Positions 38,172 through 47,939 of a DNA stretch of 64,000 bases are shown in pieces. The notes beneath the pieces are model-generated. The model was not told the origin of the DNA and searched no databases. It saw only the letters and a program-made list of their open reading frames with translations. Position 1 is the stretch's first letter; each line of letters begins with the position of its first letter. The position numbers and the translations under genes were made by a program. The stretch comes from Psychromonas sp. L1A2 (GTDB taxonomy: Bacteria > Pseudomonadota > Gammaproteobacteria > Enterobacterales > Psychromonadaceae): positions 1,798,001 to 1,862,000 of the forward strand of contig NZ_WUAG01000001.1 in the NCBI RefSeq assembly GCF_009828855.1, in the 5' to 3' direction.

Positions 38172-39944
38172 ATGGCAGAATTGAATGCCGAAGAAAACGA
38201 GTTGTTAGTACTAAAAAATAAATTAATACAACAGCTTAACTTCATTTACAAAGACGTCGACCAAACCATTGATTATGAAGAACTCAGCGACCAGTTAATA
38301 AAACTGATGCGACTGGATGAAAACTGTTATACACCTATTGCTTATCAAAACCATTGGTCACAAAAAGACGTCATTATGATCACCTACGGTGACAGCTTAC
38401 TCAACGCCGATGAAAAGCCATTAGAAACGTTAAAACATTTTCTTGATAATCATATCGGCGACAGCATTAATAGTGTTCATATCCTACCATTCTTTCCTTA
38501 CAGTTCAGATGATGGCTTCTCAGTCATCGATTATTCAAGTGTGAATGAATCATTAGGCGGCTGGGACGAGATCCAAAGCATAGCCAAAGACCGTCGATTA
38601 ATGTCTGATTTGGTCATTAACCATTGTTCAAGCAGGAGTGCTTGGTTTGATAACTTCATTAAAGGCGAAGGTATTGGCTATGACTTTTTCTATACCGCAT
38701 CACCAGATGATGATTTATCCGATGTAGTTAGACCAAGAACCTCAGACCTATTAAGAGAAACTGATACAGGTAAAGGCACACAACATGTTTGGTGTACTTT
38801 CAGTCATGACCAAGTCGACTTCGATTTTAGAAACCCAGAAGTATTAAAAAGCTTTGTTTCAATCATTCGTTTATATCTCGACATGGGGGTGAAAATACTG
38901 CGTTTTGATGCCGTTGCTTTCTTATGGAAAAAACTGAATAGTAGCTCAATCAATCTTCCAGAAACGCATGAAGTAGTGCGCTTACTCAGAACGTTATTAG
39001 AACATGCCGTCAGCGATGCGGTTATTATCACAGAAACCAATATACCGAATACACAAAACCTCACTTATTTCGGTAACGCCAATGAAGCACATGCCATCTA
39101 TAACTTTTCATTGCCTCCTTTATTAATTAACAGCTTAGTGACGGGTAATTGTTTATACCTAAAACGTTGGTTAATGAGTATGCCACCATCGCAAAATGGT
39201 ACCTTCTACTTTAACTTCATCGCTTCTCATGATGGGATCGGGTTGAGACCTGCAGAAGGGTTGTTAAATGATTACGAGCTAAATAGCTTAGTCGAAGCAA
39301 TGCAGGAGTTCGGTGGTAAAGTTTCTTGGCGTACAACTGAAACCGGTGAACCTAAACCATATGAAATCAATATCGCCTTATATGACGCACTACAGGGCAC
39401 AACCAAAGGCAGAGACAGTTTAGGTCTTCAACGCTTTATATGTGCACATGCGATCATGTTTGGATTGGAAGGTATTCCAGGTGTTTATATTCATAGTTTA
39501 TTAGGTACACAGAATGATTATGAAAAAGTAGCAAACACCCAACAAAATCGTTCTATTAATCGTCATCGTTGGGAGTATCAAGAGCTGCAAAGTAAATTAG
39601 CTGACAGTGAGAATCATCATGCTGTTGTGTTAAGTTCGCTTAAAGGCCTGCTTGACATACGTATTAAACAACCTGCTTTCCATCCTAATGCAACCCAGTT
39701 TACCTTACATTTAGGTCTACAAATGTTTGGTTTCTGGAGACAGAGTCAAGATAGAAAGCAAAGTATCTTTTGTATCAGCAATATTACCGATCATGAGATG
39801 GAACTGGCTATTCATGATTTAAACTTAATCATGACGGATAATTGGTTCGAACTAATTTCAGGTATTGAGTTAGATATGCAACAAGAAATGATCACATTAG
39901 CGCCTTACCAAACAGTTTGGATAAGTAACGTATTTCATAAATAA
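38172..39944 (+). CDS. GH13 sugar phosphorylase, probable glucosylglycerate phosphorylase
   Basis: About 590 residues of the sucrose-phosphorylase-like GH13_18 group. [10 protein letters not shown] contains the nucleophile Asp (within [10 protein letters not shown]), [10 protein letters not shown] the acid/base Glu, and [12 protein letters not shown] the third acid. GH13_18 includes sucrose, sucrose-6-phosphate and glucosylglycerate phosphorylases; the gene follows the GpgS/phosphatase pair, so reversible phosphorolysis of glucosylglycerate is the best guess. The ATG at 38172 with AGGGGA upstream is chosen over a TTG at 38148. Confidence 0.82.
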   Translation: MAELNAEENELLVLKNKLIQQLNFIYKDVDQTIDYEELSDQLIKLMRLDENCYTPIAYQNHWSQKDVIMITYGDSLLNADEKPLETLKHFLDNHIGDSINSVHILPFFPYSSDDGFSVIDYSSVNESLGGWDEIQSIAKDRRLMSDLVINHCSSRSAWFDNFIKGEGIGYDFFYTASPDDDLSDVVRPRTSDLLRETDTGKGTQHVWCTFSHDQVDFDFRNPEVLKSFVSIIRLYLDMGVKILRFDAVAFLWKKLNSSSINLPETHEVVRLLRTLLEHAVSDAVIITETNIPNTQNLTYFGNANEAHAIYNFSLPPLLINSLVTGNCLYLKRWLMSMPPSQNGTFYFNFIASHDGIGLRPAEGLLNDYELNSLVEAMQEFGGKVSWRTTETGEPKPYEINIALYDALQGTTKGRDSLGLQRFICAHAIMFGLEGIPGVYIHSLLGTQNDYEKVANTQQNRSINRHRWEYQELQSKLADSENHHAVVLSSLKGLLDIRIKQPAFHPNATQFTLHLGLQMFGFWRQSQDRKQSIFCISNITDHEMELAIHDLNLIMTDNWFELISGIELDMQQEMITLAPYQTVWISNVFHK

Positions 39945-40007
39945 TCGTTTCTATTAGATTTTTTATTAGGTTAGTTCAATTAGGCTACTTCAATTAGGTT
40001 ACTTCAT

Positions 40008-40049
40008 AAAAAAAGCCACTATTAGATATCAACTCATAGTGGCTTTTTT
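40008..40049. terminator. Bidirectional terminator
   Basis: AAAAAAAGCCACTA / TAGTGGCTTTTTT between the phosphorylase and the convergent DUF3014 gene. A short ATTAGGTTACTTCA-type repeat precedes it (39960-40005). Confidence 0.88.
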
Positions 40050-40087
40050 ACTGAGTATTTATCAACAGCATTTTATTGTTTAATAAT

Positions 40088-41071
40088 TTAGTCTTCTTGA
40101 CTTGATAACGCTGGCTCACCAGTCTTTTCTAATGCTGACGATGAATAAACTTTATCACTTTCCATACGCTGTTTAACTAACTCCGCTTGAATACTTCTTA
40201 ACTTGTCTTGCACTTTAGTTAAGTTATCAGGCCCTAATCTTAACAATAACTTTTGTGCATCATTTAATTCCTCTAATGCAGGGTTATTAAATAAATACAT
40301 AACAGAAGGGGACTTTAAGGTAATCGGCCCATTAATAACCGGCACACTCAATGCCATTTCAATCGCATTATTCAATACATCGTCAAATAGAGTTCCTTCA
40401 CGTGAAATCTCAGCATAAGACTCATCAATCAACGGCTTAAATGTTTTATATGCATGTACTAACTTTTCACTATCAAGTGAAGCGATGTAATTACTGTAAT
40501 CGTCATATCGTTGATAACTGTATATTGAGACATAAATTTTTCCATCACTTCTTTTTACTTTAAAAGGTTCTTTAGATGGAAACAAAGGACTAAAGCTGGC
40601 AATAAAATCACCCCGGCTAAAATTGTCAATAAAAACAACCGTACTCGCTATTAAACCAGTTTGTAATAGGTTGCCTGGGACTAATGCCGTTTCACTAAAT
40701 TCTTCGATAGTCGACAGAACAAGGTCATCCGATTCCTCTAATACTGGTAACGGGTTTTCCTCTTCTTCTATTACTTCAACAACTTCAGTAGGTTGTGCCG
40801 TAGATAAAGGTTCAATAACAGGCGTCGGGATAACCTCAACCTTTTCTTCAATAACGTTATTGTCGATAGCTGGCTCATCTGTCATCTCGGATTTTTTGAG
40901 AAAATCGAAATTAAAATCACTGGCAACGCCTAAACGTTCCATTAGTCGATGGTGTGCATTAGGATAGGTGAAATAAAAAATACTATAACCGAACATAGAA
41001 AAACAAATTACGATGAGAATGATATTAAGCCATGAATAAGGTTTTTCTTTAGGTAAATCGGGATAAGCCAT
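40088..41071 (-). CDS. DUF3014 membrane-anchored protein
   Basis: 327 residues with an N-terminal helix (WLNIILIVICFSMFGYSIFY), an acidic Pro/Glu/Val-rich linker, and the DUF3014 domain: VVFIDNFSRGDF, YQRYDDYSNYIASLDSE, FKPLIDESYAEI, LKSPSVMYLFNNPALEEL and AQKLLLRLGPDN. These phrases identify the family confidently; its function is unknown, and the linker plus single helix suggest a periplasmic domain. Monocistronic. Confidence 0.88.
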   Translation of the reverse strand: MAYPDLPKEKPYSWLNIILIVICFSMFGYSIFYFTYPNAHHRLMERLGVASDFNFDFLKKSEMTDEPAIDNNVIEEKVEVIPTPVIEPLSTAQPTEVVEVIEEEENPLPVLEESDDLVLSTIEEFSETALVPGNLLQTGLIASTVVFIDNFSRGDFIASFSPLFPSKEPFKVKRSDGKIYVSIYSYQRYDDYSNYIASLDSEKLVHAYKTFKPLIDESYAEISREGTLFDDVLNNAIEMALSVPVINGPITLKSPSVMYLFNNPALEELNDAQKLLLRLGPDNLTKVQDKLRSIQAELVKQRMESDKVYSSSALEKTGEPALSSQED

Positions 41072-41322
41072 GGATAATTTACTCCTTAATAAAAGTAGTT
41101 AACTTGCTGATCTGTTATATTAAATCAATAACTAATTCACTATATCTGAATTGTAGAACAAATTGTGTACATATTTCTGTTTAATATAATAAATATCATT
41201 TTGTGGAACATACAAATGCGTATTAAAAACAACAGAAAAGAACAAATAATAGCGAGATATGAATTAATATTAATCAATGCGACTAATTATTCAGCAAGCA
41301 ACAAAATATATGTAAATAAAGT

Positions 41323-41351
41323 TTGACGATGTCCACTCAACTCAGTAATAT
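41323..41351 (+). promoter_or_regulatory. Promoter of the tRNA operon
   Basis: TTGACG, 17-base spacer, TAATAT, followed by GC-rich CTCGCCTCG, a discriminator typical of stringently controlled stable-RNA promoters. The rest of 41072-41388 shows nothing else. Confidence 0.6.
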
Positions 41352-41388
41352 CTCGCCTCGTTGACAAGCATTAAGTGTTTCAACGTTT

Positions 41389-41483
41389 CGGTGATTAGCG
41401 CAGCTTGATAGTGCATCTCCAGTGTTTTGGAAAAGAGTTGGACCAGAGGGTTTGACTTCCTATTACAGAATACAAAAAATACT
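41389..41483 (+). pseudogene. Decayed tRNA-Pro copy 1
   Basis: Begins CGGTGATTAGCGCAGCTTGA like the intact tRNA-Pro, then the anticodon arm is interrupted (CCAGTGTTTTGGAAAAGAGT) before GGACCAGAGGGT; the T-arm and acceptor are lost. One unit of a 95-bp tandem. Confidence 0.85.
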
Positions 41484-41578
41484 CGGTGATTAGCGCAGCT
41501 TGATAGTGCATCTCCAGTGTTTTGGAAAAGAGTTGGACCAGAGGGTTTGACTTCCTATTACAGAATACAAAAAATACT
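41484..41578 (+). pseudogene. Decayed tRNA-Pro copy 2
   Basis: Virtually identical to copy 1 and exactly 95 bases further on; the intact tRNA-Pro follows after another 95-base step at 41579. Confidence 0.85.
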
Positions 41579-41655
<77 letters not shown>

Positions 41656-41703
41656 CATTTTGAAAACAATGAGTAATCGTTGTAAGATATAAGTCCAGCT
41701 TTT

Positions 41704-41780
41704 GCGCCCTTAGCTCAGCCGGATAGAGCAACGGCCTTCTAAGCCGTAGGCCACAGGTTCGAATCCTGTAGGGCGTACCA
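41704..41780 (+). tRNA. tRNA-Arg(TCT)
   Basis: 77 nt; acceptor GCGCCCT/AGGGCGT, anticodon loop CTTCTAA, T-arm ACAGG-TTCGAAT-CCTGT, CCA encoded. Confidence 0.95.
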
Positions 41781-41796
41781 TTTTTAAAAGTGCAGT

Positions 41797-41873
41797 GGCG
41801 GATGTAGCTCAGTTGGTAGAGCCCCGGATTGTGATTCCGGTTGTCGCGGGTTCAAACCCCGTCATTCGCCCCA
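41797..41873 (+). tRNA. tRNA-His(GTG)
   Basis: Anticodon loop TTGTGAT; extra G(-1) opposite C73 (GGCGGATG ... CATTCGCC), the hallmark of tRNA-His; CCA encoded. Confidence 0.95.
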
Positions 41874-41920
41874 TTTTTTAAAGATGATAATAGTTAAAAA
41901 GAGTAAATGTTTAAGTAGTT

Positions 41921-42005
41921 GCGGAAGTGGCGGAATTGGTAGACGCGCTAGATTTAGGTTCTAGTATCGTAAGATGTGAGAGTTCAAGTCTCTCTTTCCG
42001 CACCA
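41921..42005 (+). tRNA. tRNA-Leu(TAG)
   Basis: 85 nt with a long variable arm, anticodon loop TTTAGGT, acceptor GCGGAAG/CTTTCCGC end and CCA. Confidence 0.94.
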
Positions 42006-42065
42006 TTTAAACAATAATATCAATTAGTTAATTACAATCCCTGACTAATTAGATATTAACAATTT

Positions 42066-42142
<77 letters not shown>

Positions 42143-42149
42143 CATTAAG

Positions 42150-42188
42150 AAAACCGCTTCATGTTTAAATACAGAAGCGGTTTTTTTT
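42150..42188 (+). terminator. Terminator of the tRNA operon
   Basis: AAAACCGCTTC / GAAGCGGTTTTTTTT, eight bases after the tRNA CCA. Confidence 0.9.
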
Positions 42189-42320
42189 CGTCTAGATTTT
42201 GTTAATAGTTAAAGATCTGCTTAGCTTTATAACTTAAGCAGATTTTTTCGTTTTATCTATTAAAAATCTAAATTAGTTGAAAAGATAGCTCAGACACTAA
42301 GCTGTCGCTTATTCGCTCCG

Positions 42321-42912
42321 TCTATCACCGACCACATTAAGAAAACCGCTTCATGTTTAAATACAGAAGCGGTTTTTTTTCGTCTAGATTTTGTTAATAG
42401 TTAAAGATCTGCTTAGCTTTATAACTTAAGAAGATTTTTTCGTTTTATCTATTAAAAATCTAAATTAGTTGAAAAGATAGCTCAGACACTAAGCTGTCGC
42501 TTATTCGCTCCGTCTATCACGACCACATTAAGAATAATCCGCTTAGCTAGAAATAGTTAAGCGGATTTTTTCGTTTATGGCTCTGAAAGTACGATATTAG
42601 TTGAAAAGATAGCTCAGACACTAAGCTGCCGCTTATTCGCTCCATCTATCTCCGACCACATTAAGAAAACCGCTTTATGCTTAAACGCAAAAGCGGATTT
42701 TTTCGTTTATGGCTCTGAAAATACGACATTAGTTGAAAAGATAGCTCAGACACTAAGCTCACGCTTATTCGCTCCATCTATCTCCGACAACATTAAGAAA
42801 ACCGTTTTATCCTTAAATGCAACATCGGTTTTTTTGTTTAGATTTTGTTAATAGTTAAAGATCTGCTCATACACCAAGCTGTCGATTATTCGCACCATCT
42901 ATCACCGACTAT
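42321..42912 (+). repeat. Tandem tRNA-Pro 3'-end/terminator repeats
   Basis: The tRNA-Pro tail TCTATCACCGACCACATTAA (42129 in the gene) recurs at 42321, 42513, 42645, 42777 and 42898: steps 192, 192, 132, 132, 121. Most units carry a terminator hairpin and a GATAGCTCAGACACTAAGCT phrase. None can fold as a tRNA. 42143-42320 is the first spacer of the same kind. Confidence 0.92.
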
Positions 42913-42975
42913 ATTTGAATGAACTACTTAACTTTATCAGGAAAGTTTCCCTGACCTTAAAAAGAGATCTTGGGA

Positions 42976-42985
42976 GGGGGGGGGG
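42976..42985 (+). repeat. Homopolymer G10 tract
   Basis: TGGGA, then ten G, then AGGG. The flanking 42913-43412 has no convincing gene. Confidence 0.9.
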
Positions 42986-43412
42986 AGGGCTTTTCTGATC
43001 TAAAGGATATTTCTGTGTAGTATTAGGAGAGGTAACCGAAAAATGATTAAAGAATATCTACAGTACCAGTTAGAAGTGACGTTCATTTTAGAACGGAAGT
43101 TAATTAAACGAGTCTTTAATCCATAAACCTCCTCTACATACTTAGTAGGTGGCTGTTGGGTTCTTAATGTATATACCTTAACTTTTTTACAAATTAGTTC
43201 ACTTCTTATTAACTGAATAAAATGTTTATTGGTATGCATAATAAGTCAGTAATTTTAAACTGCAAGCCTAGATTTATTTTGTTAACTGAGAAAAATTATC
43301 TATTTATTTTTTAGACTTAAATTTGCCTTTTTTACCCTTAAGTTTATGATTTCAGTTTACTTTTATATTTAATTGTGTTTTTATCTCTTTATTTTTCATA
43401 TATAAGGAAGTA

Positions 43413-44912
43413 ATGATGCATAGAAATTTTAAACTGACATTAGCTGCAATATTAGTGAGTAGTCTTGCTGCTTGTGATAGCTCATCAAGTGATAGCTCTA
43501 ATGTAGTTGCTGATAATCGTGAGCAAGTGTCAATCTCAGGTTCTTTAGTTATTCCAGAAAGTCTTAGTGAAAGCGCAGCTACAAAATCAGTGGCTCAACG
43601 TAACTCAGCTTGTTCAGATATCCCATCAGGTTATGCAGCATTATCAAATGCGATTGTTAATTTAGAAGACTCAAACGGTGAAATTTTAAAAGACGATATT
43701 AAAACAGATGAATGTGGATCATTTGATGTAGCTGTTGATCAAGATCTTGCAGAACAAATTGTATTGTTGACTGCTGAAAAAGAAGGGTATAAAACAATAA
43801 AGTCTAATGTTGAAAATTTTTTAGAAGATAGTGAGTTAAAGGTTGCTTCGACGATATCGAGTAATGCTTTATATAATTTTTCAGGTTTAAGACAACTGTC
43901 TGATAATGAAGTAAACATTACCATCACAGACTCTGAGTCTCATAAAGCAGTAATAGGACTAGATTCATCAGCATTTACAGTTGAAAAAAATGATGCTGAG
44001 GTCGACCTTACAACTTTAATTGGTTCACAAAGTGTTGCTGATAATGCAGCTTCAATTCTTATTTCACTTGATTCAAGTGGTTCGATGTCTGGTTATGTTC
44101 AAGATGAAAATTATAATTATGTTGTAGATGAAGATGGTAATTATCAATCAAGATATTTAATCGCTGCCGCATCAGCACATCAATTTGTAGAAACAACAAA
44201 AGATAACGATGAAGAAGCGAGTTTTTCGATGGTTATTTTTTCAAGTTATGTATATTCGTTCACTGATGATTACATTAATGATAGCTTATCGTTAGAGAAT
44301 TCTGATGGTGATACAATAGAATTTGTTAGTGAAAGAGAAAATGGTTTTATTGAAGATAGTGCGACTGTGCACACTTTAATTGATATTTATAATCCACACT
44401 CAGAGATGTACGTATATCCATCTTCACCAGCAGTTGAAAGGCATGAAGAGAGAGATGACGATATTGCCCTTATTAATTCCTATTATCGATTTAGTGGCGC
44501 AACGGCCTTCTACGATAGTTTAGATGTAGGTCTTGATGAATTTGATGAATCAATCACAAATCCACAAATTATCGTGTTAAGTGATGGCGATGATAATAGC
44601 AGCTCTGTTTCATATACTGACGTAATTACAAAAGCACAAGAGAAAAATATACCAATTAGTGTTCTAGCTATAGGTGGTGGTATTTCATCGTCTGATGCTT
44701 CTAGAATGGAAGCAATTGCAACAGATACGGGGAGTCAATATTTAGAGGTAGTTGATGTATCTGACCTGTCAGGTTTTTTTGATGGCTTATCAACACAATC
44801 TTCTTTTAATTACAATGCTACTTTAGGTGAATCAGTAGTATCGGGCGATATATTAAAGGTGACAATTGATATTAATGGAGAAAGTACATCTCGCGAATTA
44901 ACTATTAATTAA
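43413..44912 (+). CDS. von Willebrand factor A domain lipoprotein
   Basis: 499 residues. Lipoprotein signal with lipobox SLAAC at residues 16-20 followed by a Ser/Asp-rich stretch; a carboxypeptidase-regulatory-like beta domain (residues about 40-160: GSLVIPESLSE, SNAIVNLEDSNGE); then a vWA domain with a full MIDAS: LISLDSSGSMSG (D220), GATAFYDS and IVLSDGDDN. vWA domains bind proteins in a metal-dependent way, so a cell-surface adhesin or scaffold is likely. AAGGAAG lies before two consecutive ATG codons (43413, 43416). It stands alone. Confidence 0.85.
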   Translation: MMHRNFKLTLAAILVSSLAACDSSSSDSSNVVADNREQVSISGSLVIPESLSESAATKSVAQRNSACSDIPSGYAALSNAIVNLEDSNGEILKDDIKTDECGSFDVAVDQDLAEQIVLLTAEKEGYKTIKSNVENFLEDSELKVASTISSNALYNFSGLRQLSDNEVNITITDSESHKAVIGLDSSAFTVEKNDAEVDLTTLIGSQSVADNAASILISLDSSGSMSGYVQDENYNYVVDEDGNYQSRYLIAAASAHQFVETTKDNDEEASFSMVIFSSYVYSFTDDYINDSLSLENSDGDTIEFVSERENGFIEDSATVHTLIDIYNPHSEMYVYPSSPAVERHEERDDDIALINSYYRFSGATAFYDSLDVGLDEFDESITNPQIIVLSDGDDNSSSVSYTDVITKAQEKNIPISVLAIGGGISSSDASRMEAIATDTGSQYLEVVDVSDLSGFFDGLSTQSSFNYNATLGESVVSGDILKVTIDINGESTSRELTIN

Positions 44913-45084
44913 CGTTAGTTTAAAAATACTTTGTGTAAATCTAGAATGGTACTCTCTTTGATTATTCTTAATTGATATGTCAGTTATACTAATATTAAAC
45001 CGCATAACGGCTTAAGTATGTGGTTTTTTTAGTTTTACCGCTCTGTTTTACTTTCTCTAATACCCCTACAAACTTCACAAGCTT

Positions 45085-45113
45085 ATAAACGCCACAAATA
45101 TTGTGGCGTTTAT
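45085..45113. terminator. Perfect hairpin, possible terminator
   Basis: ATAAACGCCACAA / TTGTGGCGTTTAT with a three-base loop, 170 bases after the vWA gene; no long U-run. Confidence 0.5.
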
Positions 45114-45172
45114 ATTATTACCCTCATAGACATTAATCATATTGAGGATAATAAATATGGGTAAACTTGTTT

Positions 45173-45334
45173 ATACCGATTATATTAAATAAGTGATCTA
45201 AATTTTACGCAGGAAAAATGACTTAGTTTGAGGCGTAAATTGAGCTAAATGGTTGTTCCCTTTGTGAAATTTACAACAAAGAAATAAGTTATTTTAACAA
45301 GTAAAATAGATCAGTTAATTAGTGTGATTGGTAT
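45173..45334. repeat. MITE-like element M1
   Basis: About 160 bp bounded by imperfect inverted ends: left ATACCGATTATATTAAATAA, right complement ATACCAATCACACTAATTAA, each continuing into TGATCTA. The interior has GAAATAAGTTATTTTAAC. No ORF. Confidence 0.75.
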
Positions 45335-45365
45335 TACTTACCAAGAACAACAAACCTCGCCAATA

Positions 45366-45588
45366 ATATCGATTACATTAAATAAGATATCTAAATTTTT
45401 CACTGGAAAAAAGACTTAGTCAAAGGTGTAAACTCAGGCCTTTCGAAGATTAACTTAGTTAATCATCTGTCGGAGTATTAACTAAAAGAGGTTAATGCTT
45501 TAATGGTTACTTCCGTTACGAAATTTACAACGAAGAAATAAGTTATTCTAATCAGTAAAATAGATCCGTTAATTGGTGTGATTGGTAT
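45366..45588. repeat. MITE-like element M2
   Basis: Second copy, 223 bp, same ends and interior as M1 with an extra central segment. M1 and M2 are nearly adjacent. Confidence 0.75.
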
Positions 45589-45686
45589 AGTTTCCTATCT
45601 ATTTAACAGTCCTCTCTTTAGAAACATTTAAACAATAATATTAATTAGTTAATTTCAATCTCTAACTTATTAAATATTAAAAATAT

Positions 45687-45768
45687 CGGTGATTAGCGGA
45701 GCTTGGTAGCACATCTCAATTGTTTTGGAAAAGAGTTGGAAGAAGTTCGAATCATTATCACCAACTGC
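45687..45768 (+). pseudogene. Dispersed decayed tRNA-Pro copy
   Basis: CGGTGATTAGCGGAGCTTGG start, the same TTTTGGAAAAGAGTTGGA interruption as the copies at 41389 and 41484, and a recognisable tail GTTCGAATCATTATCACCAA. The remainder of 45769-46047 contains a faint terminator-like repeat (AAAACCGTTTGTACTGG) and no gene. Confidence 0.8.
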
Positions 45769-46047
45769 ATTAATAAAACCGTTTGTACTGGAAGCTGTTA
45801 AGTTTTTTTTGCTTCAAAAATAGTAAAAAAACTTAATTTGACAGTGGCCATTCCCTCTAAATGTATGACTATCTAATTAAACAGCTAAGAGCTTCATAGG
45901 GCTTGGATTCAAATAACAGGCATGAGTATTTTTAGTTTAACTCTTTTGCATATGTTGACTTATAACGATATGGTTGGGTGATTAAAGTCACCTTATTTTG
46001 TTTATATGAGGATTTTGGTGATTATAGTGAACAATGTTGAGGTTTGT

Positions 46048-46296
46048 ATGAAGTCTTTATCTAAAATTTCAGAAATTATTTTATCTGAAAGAAAGCAGCG
46101 AAAATGGAGCCAACAGTTATTAGCTGATTATGCAGGGCTTAATAGAACAACGATTGGCAAAATTGAACGTGGAGATTACGATGATGTTGGATTAAGAAAG
46201 ATTGAGCGGATCCTTAACTTATTCAATAAATCGTTAATAGTTACAGATACAGGTTTACCGATTTTAGACCAATTAAAAGAGACTAATAATGGCTAA
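46048..46296 (+). CDS. hipB: HipB-like XRE/HTH antitoxin
   Basis: 82 residues from the ATG at 46048 (GAGG five bases upstream); the longer frame from 46006 is not supported. A Cro/C1 helix-turn-helix fills residues about 5-60: LSERKQRKWSQQLLADYAGL and NRTTIGKIERGDY, IERILNLFNKSL. It overlaps the start of the broken hipA by a few bases, the usual hipBA arrangement, where HipB binds the operator and HipA. Probably still functional as a DNA-binding protein. Confidence 0.85.
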   Translation: MKSLSKISEIILSERKQRKWSQQLLADYAGLNRTTIGKIERGDYDDVGLRKIERILNLFNKSLIVTDTGLPILDQLKETNNG

Positions 46297-47504
46297 TGTT
46301 GATGTCTAGATCCATAAAAATAGAGTAGGGAGGTTACAGAAAAAATGTAGTCCATCATTATTCATATGACCTAAATGCAAAAACTGCATTATCCCTTACT
46401 ATGCCCATTCGATTGGAAACCTATACATACGATGGGTTACATCCCTTCTTTCAGATGAATATGCCAGAAGGTGGATTACGGCTAGCCATTGAGAAGGCAA
46501 CTGCAAAGCTCTATGGCAGCAATGATTTAACAGTACTGGCATTGTTAGGAAATAATCAAATTGGTTCTGTGCGATATGCATTGGAAGATAAACTACTAGT
46601 AGATGAAAGCGAATTTGATTTAAGCCTAGAGCATCTTATTAAAAGCGATGATGTTGATCTTTTTTCTGAACTGTTATCAAGGTTTGCTTTGCGTTCAGGT
46701 GTTGCAGGGGTACAACCAAAAGTATTGTTAGATCTTAAACAATCCAGTCATGAGAAAATAAGGTCTAAAACGACCTATCCAATCGATTCATATATAGTGA
46801 AAAGTTGGGGTGAAGAATACCCAGAATTAGCGTGTAATGAGTTTATCTGCTTAAGCATGGCTAAAGCTGCGGGGTTAACTGTTTCGCCTTTTTATTTGAG
46901 TGATAATGGGCAGTTATTGATAACTAAACGCTTTGATATTAACGACGAAGTTAAGCCAATAGGATTCGAAGACTTTTGTGTCTTACAGGGGCGATCGACT
47001 AAACAAAAATATGATGCAAGTTTAGAGTCTTGTGCGAATACTATCAGTCAGTTTGTTTCACCAGAATATCGTAAAACTGCCTTATATGATTTTTTTAAAC
47101 TGACCATTTTGAATATTACTTTACGAAACGGTGATGCGCATTTAAAAAATTATGGTGTTCTTTATGAAAATCTAGCTGCTTACAAATTAGGTGAACTACC
47201 AAAGACTTCTGTCTTATTTTCGCCTGTATTTGATATTGTAAGCACAACACCTTATATCGAAAATGATACGATGGCGCTAAGTTTAACGGGCTCTAAACGT
47301 TGGCCAAAATGGAAAGTGCTGATTAAATTCGGCAAACAACATTGTTTATTATCAAATAAAGAAATGACTAAAATTGTTGATGAACTTGAACAAGCTAAAT
47401 CTCAGGTTTTGCCAATGATTAAAGAGCTTAGTTTAAAGCATCAAGGGTTTAGCGATATTGCTAAAAAGATGATTGAATTGCTTGAAGTCAATATAACTGA
47501 ATAA
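46289..47504 (+). pseudogene. hipA: hipA toxin kinase, 5'-disrupted
   Basis: From the ATG at 46289 the frame reads MANVDV then TAG (46307), continues IHKNRVGRLQKK, and shifts frame at an A6 run (46340-46345) into YSYDLNAKTALSLTMPIRLE, which is joined to the rest. The N-terminal roughly 35 residues of HipA are therefore broken twice. The remaining 367 codons from 46401 are intact and keep SGVAGVQPK (Gly/Ser loop), LNITLRNGDAHLKNYGVLYE (catalytic Asp) and FSPVFDIVSTTPY (Mg-binding). An N-truncated kinase could be made from the ATG at 46401, but the family needs the N-lobe, so it is probably inactive. Confidence 0.75.
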
Positions 47505-47512
47505 GTAATAAA

Positions 47513-47806
47513 CCCGTTACCATTCAAGGTAAAAAATTCAGCAAGCCGTGAAGTGAGCAGATACTCGCAAAAAGAGAAATAAATACGGGTTAAATCGACA
47601 CTTTATAATAACGGAGATGTTTGCTTCACAGCTCACCCTCTGCGGCGTTTGCTTTAAACCAACTCAGAGAAACTTTTTATAAGCAACCTTTTATAAGTAA
47701 CCTTATATAAGCACCTTCGATAAAAACAGCTATTGTCACCACATTACTAAGCCTTGATTTGGAGTCTAAGTTAGCGTCTGAACGAAGCAACTTGAATGGT
47801 AACGGG
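47513..47806. repeat. MITE-like element with perfect 16-bp inverted ends
   Basis: CCCGTTACCATTCAAG at the left and its exact complement CTTGAATGGTAACGGG at the right enclose 294 bp with no ORF. It starts 9 bases after the hipA stop. Confidence 0.8.
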
Positions 47807-47939
47807 GATATATACAGGTGATGGACAAAATATTATTCGCGGTTCAGATAAGATTTTCGTAAGAATTTTTAAAATTTAATAACTGTTAAAGAGTCATAGA
47901 GCCGCGGGCTGTTTTAAGGGCTGACAGTCTATCCTTGGA

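Noticed and set aside
42280-42780. Extra tRNAs in the tRNA-distal repeats
   Set aside because: Only the tRNA 3' tail and a D-arm-like GATAGCTCAG are present; no cloverleaf can be formed.
43000-43239. 79-residue ORF on the minus strand
   Set aside because: No ribosome binding site, no recognised domain, very low-complexity A+T-rich surroundings; it might be an old transposase scrap but nothing supports it.
43413-44912. vWA lipoprotein as the missing sortase target
   Set aside because: It has a lipobox and no VIT domain or C-terminal sortase signal, and it lies 8 kb from the PdsS/R/O-like genes.
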